64,000 nucleotides of DNA from an uncultured Acholeplasmatales bacterium (GCA_944324795.1 CALUXR010000001.1:92654-156653), one strand, 5' to 3'. Positions 11,701-19,572 are shown, numbered from the stretch's first letter. Numbers and translations: made by a program. Notes: generated from the letters alone by a model not told the origin.

Positions 11701-12222
11701 TTCTTCATAATTGATCCAAGCACCACGAGTCGGAATGATTTGACCAGCATATTTTACTTCGCCAGACTTCTTATCTACTTCTTTAGAATAATAAGCACCA
11801 GAAGAACGAACAATTTGTGAAATGATAACTCTTTCAGCACCATTAATAATAAATGTACCAACTGGTGTCATATATGGAATATCACCCATAAACAATTCTT
11901 TTTCTGTTTGTTCACCAGTAGTAGTCTTTTCAAGACGCACTTTTACCTTTAATGGACGTGCATAATTAACATCACGTAGTTTAGATTCAACAATATCATA
12001 TTTAGGATCTTCAAAATGATAATCACCAAAATAAATCTTTAATGAATCATTAAAAGATTTAATAGGAGAGATATCTTCTAATAACTCTTTTAAACCAACA
12101 TTAACAAACTGATCGAAAGATTTAGTTTGAATTTCAACTAAATTAGGAATCTCAATATCAGTTCTAATTTTTGAATAATTTCTACGTTCTGTTTTACCGT
12201 ATTTAACGATTTTGTAACTCAT
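8701..12222 (-). CDS. rpoB: DNA-directed RNA polymerase subunit beta
   Basis: 1173 residues, the usual Bacillota length. It shows the canonical ETPEGPSIGLI segment, the GDKMAGRHGNKGV segment and the C-terminal MTVKSDD region. The start ATG at 12222 follows AAGGGGTG. The gene has its own strong promoter (12292-12320) and a hairpin leader, and precedes rpoC by 12 bases. In the rifampicin pocket (residues 471-496) the sequence differs from E. coli at three positions: N518 is Ile480, S522 is Ala and H526 is Gln488, the last read directly as CAA at 10761-10759. The His526 position is a known resistance site, so intrinsic rifamycin resistance is likely. Confidence 0.98.
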   Translation of the reverse strand: MSYKIVKYGKTERRNYSKIRTDIEIPNLVEIQTKSFDQFVNVGLKELLEDISPIKSFNDSLKIYFGDYHFEDPKYDIVESKLRDVNYARPLKVKVRLEKTTTGEQTEKELFMGDIPYMTPVGTFIINGAERVIISQIVRSSGAYYSKEVDKKSGEVKYAGQIIPTRGAWINYEEGSRGVWYGELDRSKKIPLTTILRAFGLDTNEKITNLFGNDEHFTATFEKDDSTNSEDAVRQVYSKLRVGEENVPTDGARRLIKERFFDAKRYDLQKVGRYKYNVKLDIFQRVKGLKLAKDVIANKDFADINTGEIISCGTILATKGSIIEGEVLEKLQNSREGFQEVIDLGNTLCDDPICEILYVYSPKTEEVVKVIGNLHAETVLHITMSDIIASLSYYFNLYKGIGTLDDIDHLGNRRLRLIGELLKNQFRIGFAKLEKNIQDRMSVVDIAEATPESLINIKPLTSALKEFFGSSQLSQFMDQINPLAEITQKRRISALGTGGIARDRAGVEVRDVHNSHYGRMCPIETPEGPSIGLITSLATYAKVNDFGFIESPYFALKMGEDGQKYVDVNDIRYLSADEENGVVIASASTKLDDNYHIVDEKVIARRDGETEICSKEEVDYMDISPKQIVSVAAACVPFLEHDDATRALMGANMQRQAVPIINPEAPIVGTGMEYRAAKDSGSALICELHGFVEYVDAKVIKVREDNGYLHEYKLYQFLRSNSATAVMQRPIVSVGEEVMHGQVIADGQSMKNGELALGRNVRVAFMTWDGYNYEDAVIMSEKMVYDDVYTSLHIDEYSIEARDTKLGKEEFTIEIPNSSEDMVSHLDSNGIVIPGTEVKEGDILVGKITPRSQTDPTPQEKLLYAIFNEKSSLVKDASLRVPHGGGGIVQSIMHYKKSNGDDLGPGVNEVVRVYIVQKRKIKVGDKMAGRHGNKGVISNILPLEDMPYSADGRPIDIMLNPQGVPSRMNIGQVLELHLGIAAKTLGCKVATPVFDGASIEDIEDIMKEAGLPIDGKQVLYDGRTGEPFENKINVGIMYFVKLSHMVDDKLHARSVGPYTLVTQQPMGGKAQNGGQRFGEMEVWALEAYGAAHTLQEMLTVKSDDIVGRNKVFSAITDGKEIPESSIPESFRVLTRELQSLAIRVELINEDGEDEANRSIVDLGVEDVISKYHM

Positions 12223-12245
12223 AGATACACCCCTTTAATATCTAA

Positions 12246-12279
12246 AAATGGTAGTTAAGGCGCACTAACCCCACCATTT
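12246..12279 (-). promoter_or_regulatory. 5' hairpin at the start of the rpoBC transcript
   Basis: AAATGGT/ACCATTT closes a hairpin with a second inner GGTTA/TAACT stem. It begins about six bases after the predicted start point and is followed on the minus strand by TTTTTA. It could stabilise the mRNA or act as a weak attenuator. It partly resembles the leaders of rplK and rplA. Confidence 0.5.
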
Positions 12280-12291
12280 ATGCATTTTAAA

Positions 12292-12320
12292 ATTATACAA
12301 TAATGTTGTCAAATAGTCAA
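12292..12320 (-). promoter_or_regulatory. rpoBC promoter
   Basis: Minus strand: TTGACT (12315-12320), 17-base spacer, TATAAT (12292-12297). It is near consensus and lets rpoBC be expressed apart from the ribosomal-protein genes, which end in terminators at 14484-14507 and 13874-13897. Confidence 0.75.
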
Positions 12321-12466
12321 TTATTTGCGATAAAAAAATCAAAATAAAATAATATATTTTTATTAAAAAGTTTATATTTAAATACCACTTTTATCTTTAA
12401 AAATAAATATATTATGTTGTAATTAACCTAACAAGTAAATCATATTTTAATCTAGGAGGAAAAATC

Positions 12467-13814
12467 ATGTTTTATGAAGAAAGCAATAAAATTAAAAGAA
12501 ATTATGATTGATGACATAGATAAAGAAATAATTTCTTTTTTAAATACTAATGGTGGAATAATATATAAAGGTATAAAGGATAATGGAGAAATTATTGGCG
12601 TAAAAAATGAATTAAAAGACCAATATGATTTGCAAATTTCTAATATAATTAGTGAAGAAATAAGTGGAAATGGCAGATTATTTATAACTCATTACTATGA
12701 TGATAATAATGTTTTAGTTATAGAAATACAAAAAGGTAATTCTAAACCTTATTATCTAAAATCTAAAGGGCCTAAACCAACAGGAGTTTTTATAAGAGTT
12801 GGTAGGAGTAAAAGACAAGCTACAGAAGGTGAAATTTTACAGATGATAAGGGATTATTCTAATATATCTTATGAAGATGAAATTTCACAAAATCAAGACT
12901 TATATTTTAATGATGCTAAAAAATATTATGATTATAAAAATATTAATTCTATAGAACAAAAAATGTTTACTATCGGTCTTAAAAATAATAAAAATCAATA
13001 TACAAATTTAGGATTATTAATAAGTGATGAAAATCCTATGGTTGTAAAAATGGCAGCTTATGATAAAGATTTAAATTTTAAATATAAAAAAGAATTTAAA
13101 GGTTCATTATTAAGAATTGTAGATACTATTCTTAATGAAATAGAAATGTTTAATATTACTTCTGCTATAATTCCTGAAAATGGTTTGATTAGAGAAGAAA
13201 CCACATCATTTCCTGGCAAAAGTTTACGTGAAGCCGTCTTAAATGCTATATGCCATGCAGACTATAGTATTCCTTCAAACATTAAAATTGAATTTTTTGA
13301 TGATAGATGCCAAATTACAAACCCTGGTGGCATTTATAGATATAACTTAGAAGATATTATGCTAGGAATTCAATCATATAGAAATCCTAAATTATTAGCT
13401 ATTCTATACCGTTTAGGTTATATTGAAAATTATGGTATGGGAATGATAAGAATTAGAGAAGCTTATAAAGGTTTCAATTATAATGATTTGTTCGTTAATT
13501 AAATCCAATGGTTTAGAGTTATATTACCAAATATGAATTATATAAAAGAACATAAATTAGAACCCAATAATCTTAATTTTGAAGCCAATATTTCAAAAAA
13601 TGAACCCAATAACCTTAATTTTGAAGCCAATATTTCGGAATTAAGTAGAAAAATATTATCTTTATTATCAGTCAATCCTATGACTAATAAGGAATTATTA
13701 GAGCATATTAATGCAAGTAAAAGTACATTACTAAGAACAACTAAACAACTTAAAGAAATAGGAAAAATAGAATATATAGGCTCTAATAGAAAAGGATATT
13801 GGAAAATAAAATAA
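12467..13814 (+). pseudogene. Broken AlbA_2/HATPase_c_4-type putative DNA-binding protein
   Basis: The AGGAGG at 12454-12459 is correctly spaced for the ATG at 12467, which begins MFYEESNK, the usual start of this family, but that frame stops at 12509. The rest continues one frame over: the AlbA_2 (Schlafen-type) core with SFLNTNGG, then an ATPase-like half with the SLREAVLNAICHADY and YGMGM motifs. A second lesion is an in-frame TAA at 13500-13502; beyond it the frame continues as WFRVILPN, the normal end of the core. A tandem repeat and a winged-helix domain follow to 13814. A frameshift plus a nonsense codon indicate an inactivated gene. It faces opposite to all neighbours and splits rsmC from rpoB, which are adjacent in Bacillus, so it was probably inserted. 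Confidence 0.75.
13560..13643 (+). repeat. Two tandem 42-bp units in the broken AlbA_2-type gene
   Basis: Two adjacent units encode EPNNLNFEANIS-KN and EPNNLNFEANIS-EL and are almost identical in DNA. They form a linker between the core and the C-terminal winged helix. Recent duplication is the simplest reading. Confidence 0.8.
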
Positions 13815-13873
13815 TTAATTTAAGGCATTAGATAAAAATGAAATACACTTGAAAATATAATCAATAAAGATAA

Positions 13874-13897
13874 AAAGTCTGTCATTTGACAGACTTT
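13874..13897. terminator. rsmC terminator
   Basis: AAAGTCTGTC/GACAGACTTT with a four-base loop, followed on the minus strand by TTTTTA. The TGA stop of rsmC lies inside the stem. It may also stop transcripts of the converging plus-strand pseudogene. Confidence 0.8.
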
Positions 13898-14475
13898 ATT
13901 ATATAATATCCTTTATCTTTATTAATGATTTCAACTTTATTAAATAACTGCTCTAAATGTTTAAACGAACTATCTTTACCTTGTTTTTTTTGAATTACAA
14001 TATATAACTCACCACTATCTACTAACCTATTATATGATTCATCATATAAATTAAATACTATTTCTTTTCCAGCCCTTATTGGTGGATTTAATAATATTTG
14101 ACTATATTTTAGTTCCTTTGGTAAAGATGAAAATAAATCACCATTATAAACATTAATTTCTACTTTATTTATTTTAGCATTATAAACAGCTAAATCAGTA
14201 GCTCTTTGATTAATATCAGTCGCATAAACTTCTTTATTAGTTAAGCTTTTAATAACTATTCCTACTACACCATATCCACAACATAAATCTAAAATAGGAT
14301 TCGGATCATCGTTAATAATTATACTATTTACTAATAAATTAGTTCCAAAATCAACATAATCGCGACTAAATACACCATGGTCTGTCTTAAAAGTGAAAAT
14401 TTGATCTTTATAATGATATGTTATTAATTTAGGTTCTGATTTAGAATCTGGATTTTTACTATAATAATGATTCAT
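13882..14475 (-). CDS. RsmC-like 16S rRNA guanine-N2 methyltransferase (YbxB)
   Basis: 197 residues, class I S-adenosylmethionine methyltransferase. The SAM-binding motif LDLCCGYGVVG is near residue 62, the acidic ribose-binding DIN follows, and the catalytic NPPIRAGK motif is near residue 130. This is the short Gram-positive YbxB form, which also sits between rplL and rpoB in Bacillus. The start ATG has no obvious Shine-Dalgarno sequence and lies just downstream of the rplL terminator, so expression probably depends on readthrough. The TGA stop supports the standard genetic code. Confidence 0.85.
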   Translation of the reverse strand: MNHYYSKNPDSKSEPKLITYHYKDQIFTFKTDHGVFSRDYVDFGTNLLVNSIIINDDPNPILDLCCGYGVVGIVIKSLTNKEVYATDINQRATDLAVYNAKINKVEINVYNGDLFSSLPKELKYSQILLNPPIRAGKEIVFNLYDESYNRLVDSGELYIVIQKKQGKDSSFKHLEQLFNKVEIINKDKGYYIIKSVK

Positions 14476-14483
14476 AAATTAAA

Positions 14484-14507
14484 GAAAAAGCCTAGTTTTA
14501 CTAGGCT
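14484..14507 (-). terminator. Hairpin terminator after rplL
   Basis: Minus strand AGCCTAG-TAAAA-CTAGGCT followed by TTTTTC. It lies directly after the rplL stop and would reduce readthrough into rsmC. Confidence 0.8.
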
Positions 14508-14512
14508 CTTAA

Positions 14513-14887
14513 TTACTTAACTTCTACTTCAGCACCAGCTGCAACTAATTTTTCTTTAATTTCATCAGCTTCAGCTTTAGAAACTTTTTCTTTAATTGGT
14601 TTTGGAGCATTATCAACTAAGTCTTTAGATTCTTTTAAACCTAAACCAGTAATTTCTTTAACAACTTTAATTACACCAAGTTTAGCAGCACCTGGAGCTT
14701 TTAAAATTACATCAAATTCAGTTTGTTCAGCGGCAGCAGCAGCACCAGCACCTGCAGCAGGAGCAGCAGCAACTGCACTTGGATCAATACCAAATTCTTC
14801 TTTCATAGCGTCTACTAATTCTTTTACTTCAAGAATAGTCATTTCTTTTAATGCTTCAATAAATGTTTCTTTTGTTAATTTAGCCAT
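14513..14887 (-). CDS. rplL: 50S ribosomal protein L7/L12
   Basis: 124 residues. N-terminal dimerisation helices ([18 protein letters not shown]), an Ala/Gly-rich hinge near residues 38-53, and the conserved C-terminal domain with [18 protein letters not shown], which contacts translation factors on the stalk. It follows rplJ by 26 bases with a good AGGAGG. Confidence 0.97.
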   Translation of the reverse strand: MAKLTKETFIEALKEMTILEVKELVDAMKEEFGIDPSAVAAAPAAGAGAAAAAEQTEFDVILKAPGAAKLGVIKVVKEITGLGLKESKDLVDNAPKPIKEKVSKAEADEIKEKLVAAGAEVEVK

Positions 14888-14913
14888 TTTATTTTCCTCC
14901 TATTATAATTAAA

Positions 14914-15414
14914 TTAATTTGCGGCTTCTTCATGTTCTTCCACATACATATTTAAAGCAACTGCTAGATTTCTTACTGTACCTAACATACCAGCTGCTAA
15001 TTGAGTTAATAATGTTTCGTATGATGGAAGTTTTGATAATTCTTCTAATTGATTTACACTATAGATAGTGCCATCAACAACCCCAGAAACTACTTCTACA
15101 CATTTGTTGTCTTTTGCAAATGAATAGATTTCTTTAGCTGGAGCAACCATATCTTCACTTGCGAATGCAATCGCAATTGGACCAGACATAGCATCTGCAA
15201 AAGCATCATAGCCTAATTCAGTAGCGGCACGACGTGTTATATTGTTTTTGATGATTGCTACATCACAACCATTAGCACGCATAGCTCTTCTTAATTGTTG
15301 AAACTTTTCAACTGTTAAACCTTGATATTTGAAGGCTACAACAGCTTTAGAACCTTTCATTTTTTCTACTAAATCAGCAACTAAGGCTTTCTTTTGTTCA
15401 ATAGAACTGTTCAT
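14914..15414 (-). CDS. rplJ: 50S ribosomal protein L10
   Basis: 166 residues, standard length. The N-terminal rRNA-binding domain (KGSKAVVAFKYQGLTVEKFQQLR) is followed by a C-terminal helix that carries L7/L12 dimers. It is preceded by the classic L10 leader RNA, so the L10-L12 complex probably controls its own operon. Confidence 0.97.
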   Translation of the reverse strand: MNSSIEQKKALVADLVEKMKGSKAVVAFKYQGLTVEKFQQLRRAMRANGCDVAIIKNNITRRAATELGYDAFADAMSGPIAIAFASEDMVAPAKEIYSFAKDNKCVEVVSGVVDGTIYSVNQLEELSKLPSYETLLTQLAAGMLGTVRNLAVALNMYVEEHEEAAN

Positions 15415-15531
15415 TTTACACCTCCGTAAAAATTAAAAATCTTCTCTACCAAAATAGCAAAGAAGATTAATCTTTTACTACCTCGGTAGAAATTAAGTGC
15501 TTAAAGCACACCTACTGTCTTTGGTAAATTA
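15415..15531 (-). ncRNA. L10 ribosomal-protein leader
   Basis: Between rplA and rplJ the minus strand carries ACCAAAGACAGTAGGTG, then a TTAAGCACTTAA segment, then CTACCGAGGT, matching the conserved core of the L10 leader family, with a further AAGATTAATCTTC-type stem before the rplJ ribosome binding site. It is bound by L10(L12)4 for autogenous control. Confidence 0.85.
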
Positions 15532-16233
15532 TTATTTTCCTGCAGCAACAATTGAATCAGGGTTAATTTTAACACCAGGACCCATTGTAGAAGCTACAGA
15601 AACATTTTTAATGTATGTACCCTTAACTGTAGAAGGGCGAACTCTCATTAAAGTATCATAAACAGCTTTTAAGTTTTGAGCTAATTTTTCAGCACCGAAT
15701 GATACTTTACCGATAGTCATTTGAATATTACCTACTTTATCAGGACGATATTCAACTTTACCGTTTTTAATTTCTTGAACTGCTTTAGTTACATCCATAG
15801 TAACTGTACCAGTTTTAGGGTTTGGCATTAAACCTTTAGGACCTAAGATACGACCTAAACGACCAAGTTCACCCATCATATCTGGTGTAGCTACGATAAT
15901 GTCGAAATCAAACCAACCTTGTTGAATCTTTTGGATGTATTCAGAATCACCCACATAATCAGCACCGGCTGCTTCGGCTTCTTGTTGTTTTGCACCACGA
16001 CATAATACTAAAACACGACGAGTTTTACCTGTACCATTAGGTAACACGATAGCACCTCTAATGTTTTGTTCTGCCTTACGTGGATCAAGATTTAAACGGA
16101 ATGCTACATCAACAGAAGCATCAAATTTTACAGTTGATGTTTTACAAGCTAAGTCTAATGCTTCAACAGCGTTATAAACTTTACTAGAATCAACTAATTT
16201 AGCTGCTTCTTGGTATTTCTTTCCTCTCTTCAT
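15532..16233 (-). CDS. rplA: 50S ribosomal protein L1
   Basis: 233 residues, the usual length. It shows the [15 protein letters not shown] start, the [15 protein letters not shown] segment and the [12 protein letters not shown] signature. The AGGAGG used for initiation is partly paired in the leader stem upstream. Confidence 0.97.
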   Translation of the reverse strand: MKRGKKYQEAAKLVDSSKVYNAVEALDLACKTSTVKFDASVDVAFRLNLDPRKAEQNIRGAIVLPNGTGKTRRVLVLCRGAKQQEAEAAGADYVGDSEYIQKIQQGWFDFDIIVATPDMMGELGRLGRILGPKGLMPNPKTGTVTMDVTKAVQEIKNGKVEYRPDKVGNIQMTIGKVSFGAEKLAQNLKAVYDTLMRVRPSTVKGTYIKNVSVASTMGPGVKINPDSIVAAGK

Positions 16234-16303
16234 ATTTTCCTCCTAAAATGTGGTTAAGCGGGAATTTCCTCCCACAAATTTAGGCTGTATAAACAACCTT
16301 CAA
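16234..16303 (-). promoter_or_regulatory. Structured leader between rplK and rplA (probable L1-type control site)
   Basis: Minus strand: CCTAAA...TTTAGG and TGTGG...CCACA stems enclose GTGGGAGGAAAT. The outer stem includes part of the AGGAGG that serves rplA. A GTGG/CCAC helix with an asymmetric GAGG-type loop recurs upstream of rplK. L1 autoregulation through such RNAs is established for this operon in several phyla; its assignment here is inference. Confidence 0.55.
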
Positions 16304-16729
16304 TTAATCTTCTACTGTAATGCCCATATTACGAGCAGTACCAGCGATGATTTTAGTTGCCGCTTCGATGTCATTTGCATTTAAGTCAGGCATTTTCATT
16401 TTCGCAATTTCTTCAGCTTGAGCTTTAGAAATCTTAGCTACAATGTTCTTCTTTGCGTTGTCAGAACCTTTTTCAATACCAGCTGCTTTCTTTAATAAAT
16501 CAGATGCAGGTGGAGTCTTAACAACAAATGTGAAAGAACGGTCTTCATATACAGAAATTACTACTGGTAGAACATATCCCATTTTATCTTTAGTTTGATC
16601 ATTGAATTGTGAACAAAAGCCTGGGATATTAACGCCTGCCTGTCCTAATGCTGGACCGACTGGAGGCGCTGGATTAGCTTTACCGGCTTGAATCTGTAAT
16701 TTAACTACTTTAACTACTTTCTTAGCCAT
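16304..16729 (-). CDS. rplK: 50S ribosomal protein L11
   Basis: 141 residues from the ATG at 16729, exactly the family length. A longer reading from 16750 would add seven residues encoded by the Shine-Dalgarno region (AAGGAGGAAA), so I reject it. It has the N-terminal PPVGPALGQ motif (thiostrepton and GTPase-centre binding) and the C-terminal [10 protein letters not shown] motif. Confidence 0.96.
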   Translation of the reverse strand: MAKKVVKVVKLQIQAGKANPAPPVGPALGQAGVNIPGFCSQFNDQTKDKMGYVLPVVISVYEDRSFTFVVKTPPASDLLKKAAGIEKGSDNAKKNIVAKISKAQAEEIAKMKMPDLNANDIEAATKIIAGTARNMGITVED

Positions 16730-16800
16730 TTTATTTCCTCCTTCTTTCAATGATGTGGTTAAACGGTTTTAACCTCCCACTGACGTACCAAATACGTGCT
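16730..16800 (-). promoter_or_regulatory. Structured rplK leader
   Basis: Minus strand GTGGGAGGTTAAA-ACCG-TTTAACCAC: either a seven-base GGTTAAA/TTTAACC hairpin or a GTGG/CCAC plus TTAAA/TTTAA helix with an internal GAGG. An ACGTA...TACGT hairpin precedes it. It shares the core of the rplA leader, so it is a second candidate L1 control site. Confidence 0.5.
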
Positions 16801-16805
16801 TTAGC

Positions 16806-16834
16806 ATTATAACAAAACTAAATACAATATGCAA
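16806..16834 (-). promoter_or_regulatory. Promoter of the rplK-rplA-rplJ-rplL operon
   Basis: Minus strand TTGCAT (16829-16834), 17 bases, TATAAT (16806-16811). The predicted start is near 16799, just before the leader hairpins. Confidence 0.7.
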
Positions 16835-16869
16835 GATAAAATAAATGCTTTTTTTAAAATTTTTACATT

Positions 16870-16895
16870 AAAAAAGGAAGTATTGCTACTCCCTT
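16870..16895 (-). terminator. Terminator between the nusG transcript and rplK
   Basis: Minus strand AAGGGAGTA-GCAA-TACTTCCTT followed by a run of Ts. It contains the TAG stop of the small membrane-protein gene and separates the secE-nusG transcript from the rplK promoter. Confidence 0.75.
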
Positions 16896-17122
16896 GGTTT
16901 CTTAAAGAAATTGAAACTAAAATATAATATTAAAACTATTAAAGCGTATATTATAGATAGGTGAATAACGACATTGCCATTGATTATCGAATAAACAATA
17001 TCAAAACGTTCATAATGATAATTATTATTAATGATAGCTGGTTTAATTATTAAACAAATATCACTAATAAATAAAGCTAGGAAAATTAAAATAATTAATT
17101 TTTTTCTAACTACATTAAACAA
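16886..17122 (-). CDS. Small two-helix membrane protein after nusG
   Basis: I do not recognise a family. From a TTG at 17122, overlapping the end of nusG, it gives 78 residues with two hydrophobic stretches: one right at the start after FNVVRKK, and one near the C-terminus, which ends FKKPRE. The reading can extend to a TTG at 17170 inside nusG, but that is less likely. There is no clear Shine-Dalgarno sequence, so translation may be coupled to nusG. Its stop lies inside the operon terminator, which favours it being a real last gene. Start and function are uncertain. Confidence 0.45.
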   Translation of the reverse strand: MFNVVRKKLIILIFLALFISDICLIIKPAIINNNYHYERFDIVYSIINGNVVIHLSIIYALIVLILYFSFNFFKKPRE

Positions 17123-17681
17123 TTTTACGCACCGCTTGAGCGTCAAATTCGCTTGGAATAGATGAACCAAGCATATCGATTATAACTGTTACAATATTCT
17201 TGTCTTCATCATATTTTTCTACGACACCTTCAGTATCTATAAATGAACCACTAACGATTTTAACTTTATCGCCAGGTAAGAAAATGGTTTTTTCTTTTAA
17301 TCCCATTTGTTCTAATATTTTATCCATTTCATCTTGAGGAATTGGAACCGGCTTTGTTCCATGACCAGATGAGCCAAGGAAACCAGTTACTTTTGGTGTA
17401 TTACGAATAATAAACCAAGTATTATCATCAATACCTTCATCGCCAACTTCCATTTCTAAGAAAATGTAACCTGGAAATAATTTAGAAATTTTAACTTTTT
17501 TGTTACCAGCTTTATCAAAGGCAGGCTTACCATATTTATCTAATACTTCTTCTTCTTTATCTGGAGCTAATATACGACAAATCTTATCAGCTATTTCCAT
17601 AGAATTTTTTCTTGATTCTAAATCATCTAAAACACTATTTTCATATCCAGAATAAGTTTGTACTACATACCATCTTTTCAT
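17115..17681 (-). CDS. nusG: Transcription termination/antitermination protein NusG
   Basis: 188 residues: the NGN domain begins MKRWYVVQTYSGYE, with the PGYIFLEM core and NTPKVTGFLG, and the C-terminal KOW domain has PGDKVKIVSGSFIDTEGVV. It binds RNA polymerase and couples to ribosomal protein S10 or Rho. It follows secE by three bases, the standard arrangement. Confidence 0.97.
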   Translation of the reverse strand: MKRWYVVQTYSGYENSVLDDLESRKNSMEIADKICRILAPDKEEEVLDKYGKPAFDKAGNKKVKISKLFPGYIFLEMEVGDEGIDDNTWFIIRNTPKVTGFLGSSGHGTKPVPIPQDEMDKILEQMGLKEKTIFLPGDKVKIVSGSFIDTEGVVEKYDEDKNIVTVIIDMLGSSIPSEFDAQAVRKIV

Positions 17682-17684
17682 ATC

Positions 17685-18095
17685 TTACCCCATAATTTTA
17701 GCTAAAACAGCAGTTATAAACATATCAAATAATAAGAATAATAATGCTAATATAATAATGAATATAAATACTCTTATAACATTACCAAAATATTTCTTTC
17801 CTTTTAACCAACTTACTCTTTTAATTTCTGGAAAAGCTGGTTTAAAGAATGGATAAACTGCATAAATTAAAGCTAAGCCACCAAAAGCTACCATTATCCA
17901 TGCAAATATATCAGCTATTGGTCCAATTAAAAATGCATCTGGATTGATAGTAATAGTATCAGTTAAAATTAATACCCCTAATAATAATACTAAAAGTGAA
18001 ATTATAAAGAATACATAATTTTCCCAACGATAATCTTTACTTAAAATTTCTACTAATTTTGACTTCTTTTCTACTTGTTTTTCTTTAGTTGCCAT
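17685..18095 (-). CDS. secE: Preprotein translocase subunit SecE (long form)
   Basis: 136 residues, about twice the usual Gram-positive SecE. The C-terminal part has the conserved FPEIKRVSW amphipathic helix followed by the essential transmembrane segment (VFIFIIILALLFLLF). The N-terminal half adds two predicted transmembrane segments, so the topology resembles the three-helix E. coli protein. It lies between rpmG and nusG. Confidence 0.88.
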   Translation of the reverse strand: MATKEKQVEKKSKLVEILSKDYRWENYVFFIISLLVLLLGVLILTDTITINPDAFLIGPIADIFAWIMVAFGGLALIYAVYPFFKPAFPEIKRVSWLKGKKYFGNVIRVFIFIIILALLFLLFDMFITAVLAKIMG

Positions 18096-18106
18096 ATAAT
18101 CACCCT

Positions 18107-18256
18107 TTACTTTGTTTCTTTATGTATAGTATATTTATTACATTTAGGACAAAACTTTTTTACTTCTAAACGTACATTTTCTTTTTGTGAACTTTTTGTA
18201 GTAGTATAATTTCTACTTAAACATTCTTCACAAACTAAGATAACTTTTTTTCTCAT
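18107..18256 (-). CDS. rpmG: 50S ribosomal protein L33
   Basis: 49 residues starting [12 protein letters not shown], with two CxxC pairs (Cys9/Cys12 and Cys36/Cys39) that form the zinc ribbon of the zinc-bound L33 type. It has an AAGGTGG ribosome binding site. Its position just before secE matches Bacillus rpmGB. Confidence 0.93.
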   Translation of the reverse strand: MRKKVILVCEECLSRNYTTTKSSQKENVRLEVKKFCPKCNKYTIHKETK

Positions 18257-18306
18257 AATAAAAAACCACCTTAAATAGTGTCTATATAATTCTACATTTT
18301 TTTAGA

Positions 18307-18822
18307 TTATAAGTCAAACTCTATTCTTAATATTTCTTTTATTTTTTTTAATTCTAAATATATTTTTGAACTTTTAACCCCTAATTTTCTACTTATTTCT
18401 CTAATAGGAGTATTATAATAAAAGATTTCTTCATAAATATAACGCAACATTTCATCTTTAAATAATGATGAATATTCTAAAATAGTTTCTTTAAAAGTAT
18501 TATTATCTTTAATATTATCATCTATTAAGGCATATTCTTGTTTTTGCCATTTCTTCTGATAACGCCATAAATGTCTTTTTAAAATTAAATTAAAATATGA
18601 CCAAAAACTTTTATTATAATCATTATTAAAAGTTTTAATAGCTTTCGTCAATAACAATAAACCTTCTTGAATACAATCATCTAAATCAAAACCACGAAAG
18701 CCTAATTCTCTTGCTTTTATTCTAATAAAGTTACAATATTTATGATACATAAGGTTTAAGGCTAGTTCATTACCTTCTTTAATCAAATAGATTAATTCGT
18801 AATCATTCCAGCCTAAATACAT
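18307..18822 (-). CDS. SigH-like sigma-70 family factor
   Basis: 171 residues. Region 2 reads GNELALNLMYHKYCNFI...LDDCIQEGLLLLTKAI, with an aromatic SFWSYF segment for promoter melting. Region 4 is a C-terminal helix-turn-helix (IREISRKLGVKSSKIYLELKKIKEIL). It occupies the place of sigH in Bacillus, between rlmB and rpmG, but is shorter than Bacillus SigH (about 218 residues). Inferred: an alternative sigma factor of the SigH group with competence or stress targets. The stop and the rpmG start are separated by 50 bases. Confidence 0.8.
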   Translation of the reverse strand: MYLGWNDYELIYLIKEGNELALNLMYHKYCNFIRIKARELGFRGFDLDDCIQEGLLLLTKAIKTFNNDYNKSFWSYFNLILKRHLWRYQKKWQKQEYALIDDNIKDNNTFKETILEYSSLFKDEMLRYIYEEIFYYNTPIREISRKLGVKSSKIYLELKKIKEILRIEFDL

Positions 18823-18829
18823 ACTTCTC

Positions 18830-19516
18830 CTATTTTAACTTTTCTAATAAAATACCCGCACTAACTGAAGCATTTAAACTATTAACATGCCCTTTCATAT
18901 CGATGCTAACAATATAATCACTAGCTTTTAAGATCGTTTTACTAATGCCAAAGCCTTCACTTCCAATAACTAAACAAATATTACGTTCTTTTGAAATATC
19001 TTCTAACTTATCTTTACCAAAGGCTTCTGCACTAATAATCCAATAACCATTATCTTTTAAAATCTTAATAGCATTATTAAGACTATTAACATAACATATA
19101 GGTACATATTCAATTGCCCCTGTTGAAACATGAGCTACTACTTCGGTAATTGGAACACTTCTATTATTACCTAAAATAATACCTTTAAATCCAAAAGCAT
19201 CAACACTTCTAATTATAGCTCCTAAATTTTGTGGGTCACTAATACCATCTAAAATTAAGACTCTTTTATTTTCTTCTGCCGTCAAAAAATAAGAAATATC
19301 ATAATTTTTATAATTTTCTCTAATTAAACCTATACCTTGATTATTAATACCAAACATTTTATTTAATTCATCTTTAGTCTTTATTTGATATTTTTGATTA
19401 TGATCATTTAAAAAAGATATTAATTTATTATCTTTACCATCAACATAAATCTCTTTTATAGGTGCATTATTTAAAATGCTTGCTTTACAAGCATTCTTAC
19501 CATATATTTTAATCAT
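18830..19516 (-). CDS. rlmB: RlmB-type 23S rRNA 2'-O-ribose methyltransferase
   Basis: 228 residues, SPOUT/TrmH family. An N-terminal L30e-like substrate-binding domain (residues 1-70) is followed by the knotted SAM-binding domain with ISDPQNLGAIIRS, the IGSEGFGIS motif and the C-terminal NSLNASVSAGI motif. In E. coli RlmB modifies G2251; the exact site here is not provable. It is first in the rlmB-sigma-rpmG-secE-nusG unit. Confidence 0.9.
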   Translation of the reverse strand: MIKIYGKNACKASILNNAPIKEIYVDGKDNKLISFLNDHNQKYQIKTKDELNKMFGINNQGIGLIRENYKNYDISYFLTAEENKRVLILDGISDPQNLGAIIRSVDAFGFKGIILGNNRSVPITEVVAHVSTGAIEYVPICYVNSLNNAIKILKDNGYWIISAEAFGKDKLEDISKERNICLVIGSEGFGISKTILKASDYIVSIDMKGHVNSLNASVSAGILLEKLK

Positions 19517-19541
19517 TTTATGCCTCTTTCTTTCAATTTGA

Positions 19542-19570
19542 ATTATAACAAACTATTTTAAAATAAACAA
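19542..19570 (-). promoter_or_regulatory. Promoter upstream of rlmB
   Basis: Minus strand TTGTTT (19565-19570), 17 bases, TATAAT (19542-19547). It probably drives rlmB through nusG. Confidence 0.55.
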
Positions 19571-19572
19571 TA

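Noticed and set aside
12474..13502. An intact AlbA_2-type gene starting at 12474
   Set aside because: The ribosome binding site is placed for 12467, the family's normal N-terminus is in the other frame, and the conserved end of the core lies beyond the TAA.
16730..16750. Seven-residue N-terminal extension of L11
   Set aside because: The extension is encoded by the Shine-Dalgarno sequence itself, and L11 from 16729 has the exact family length.
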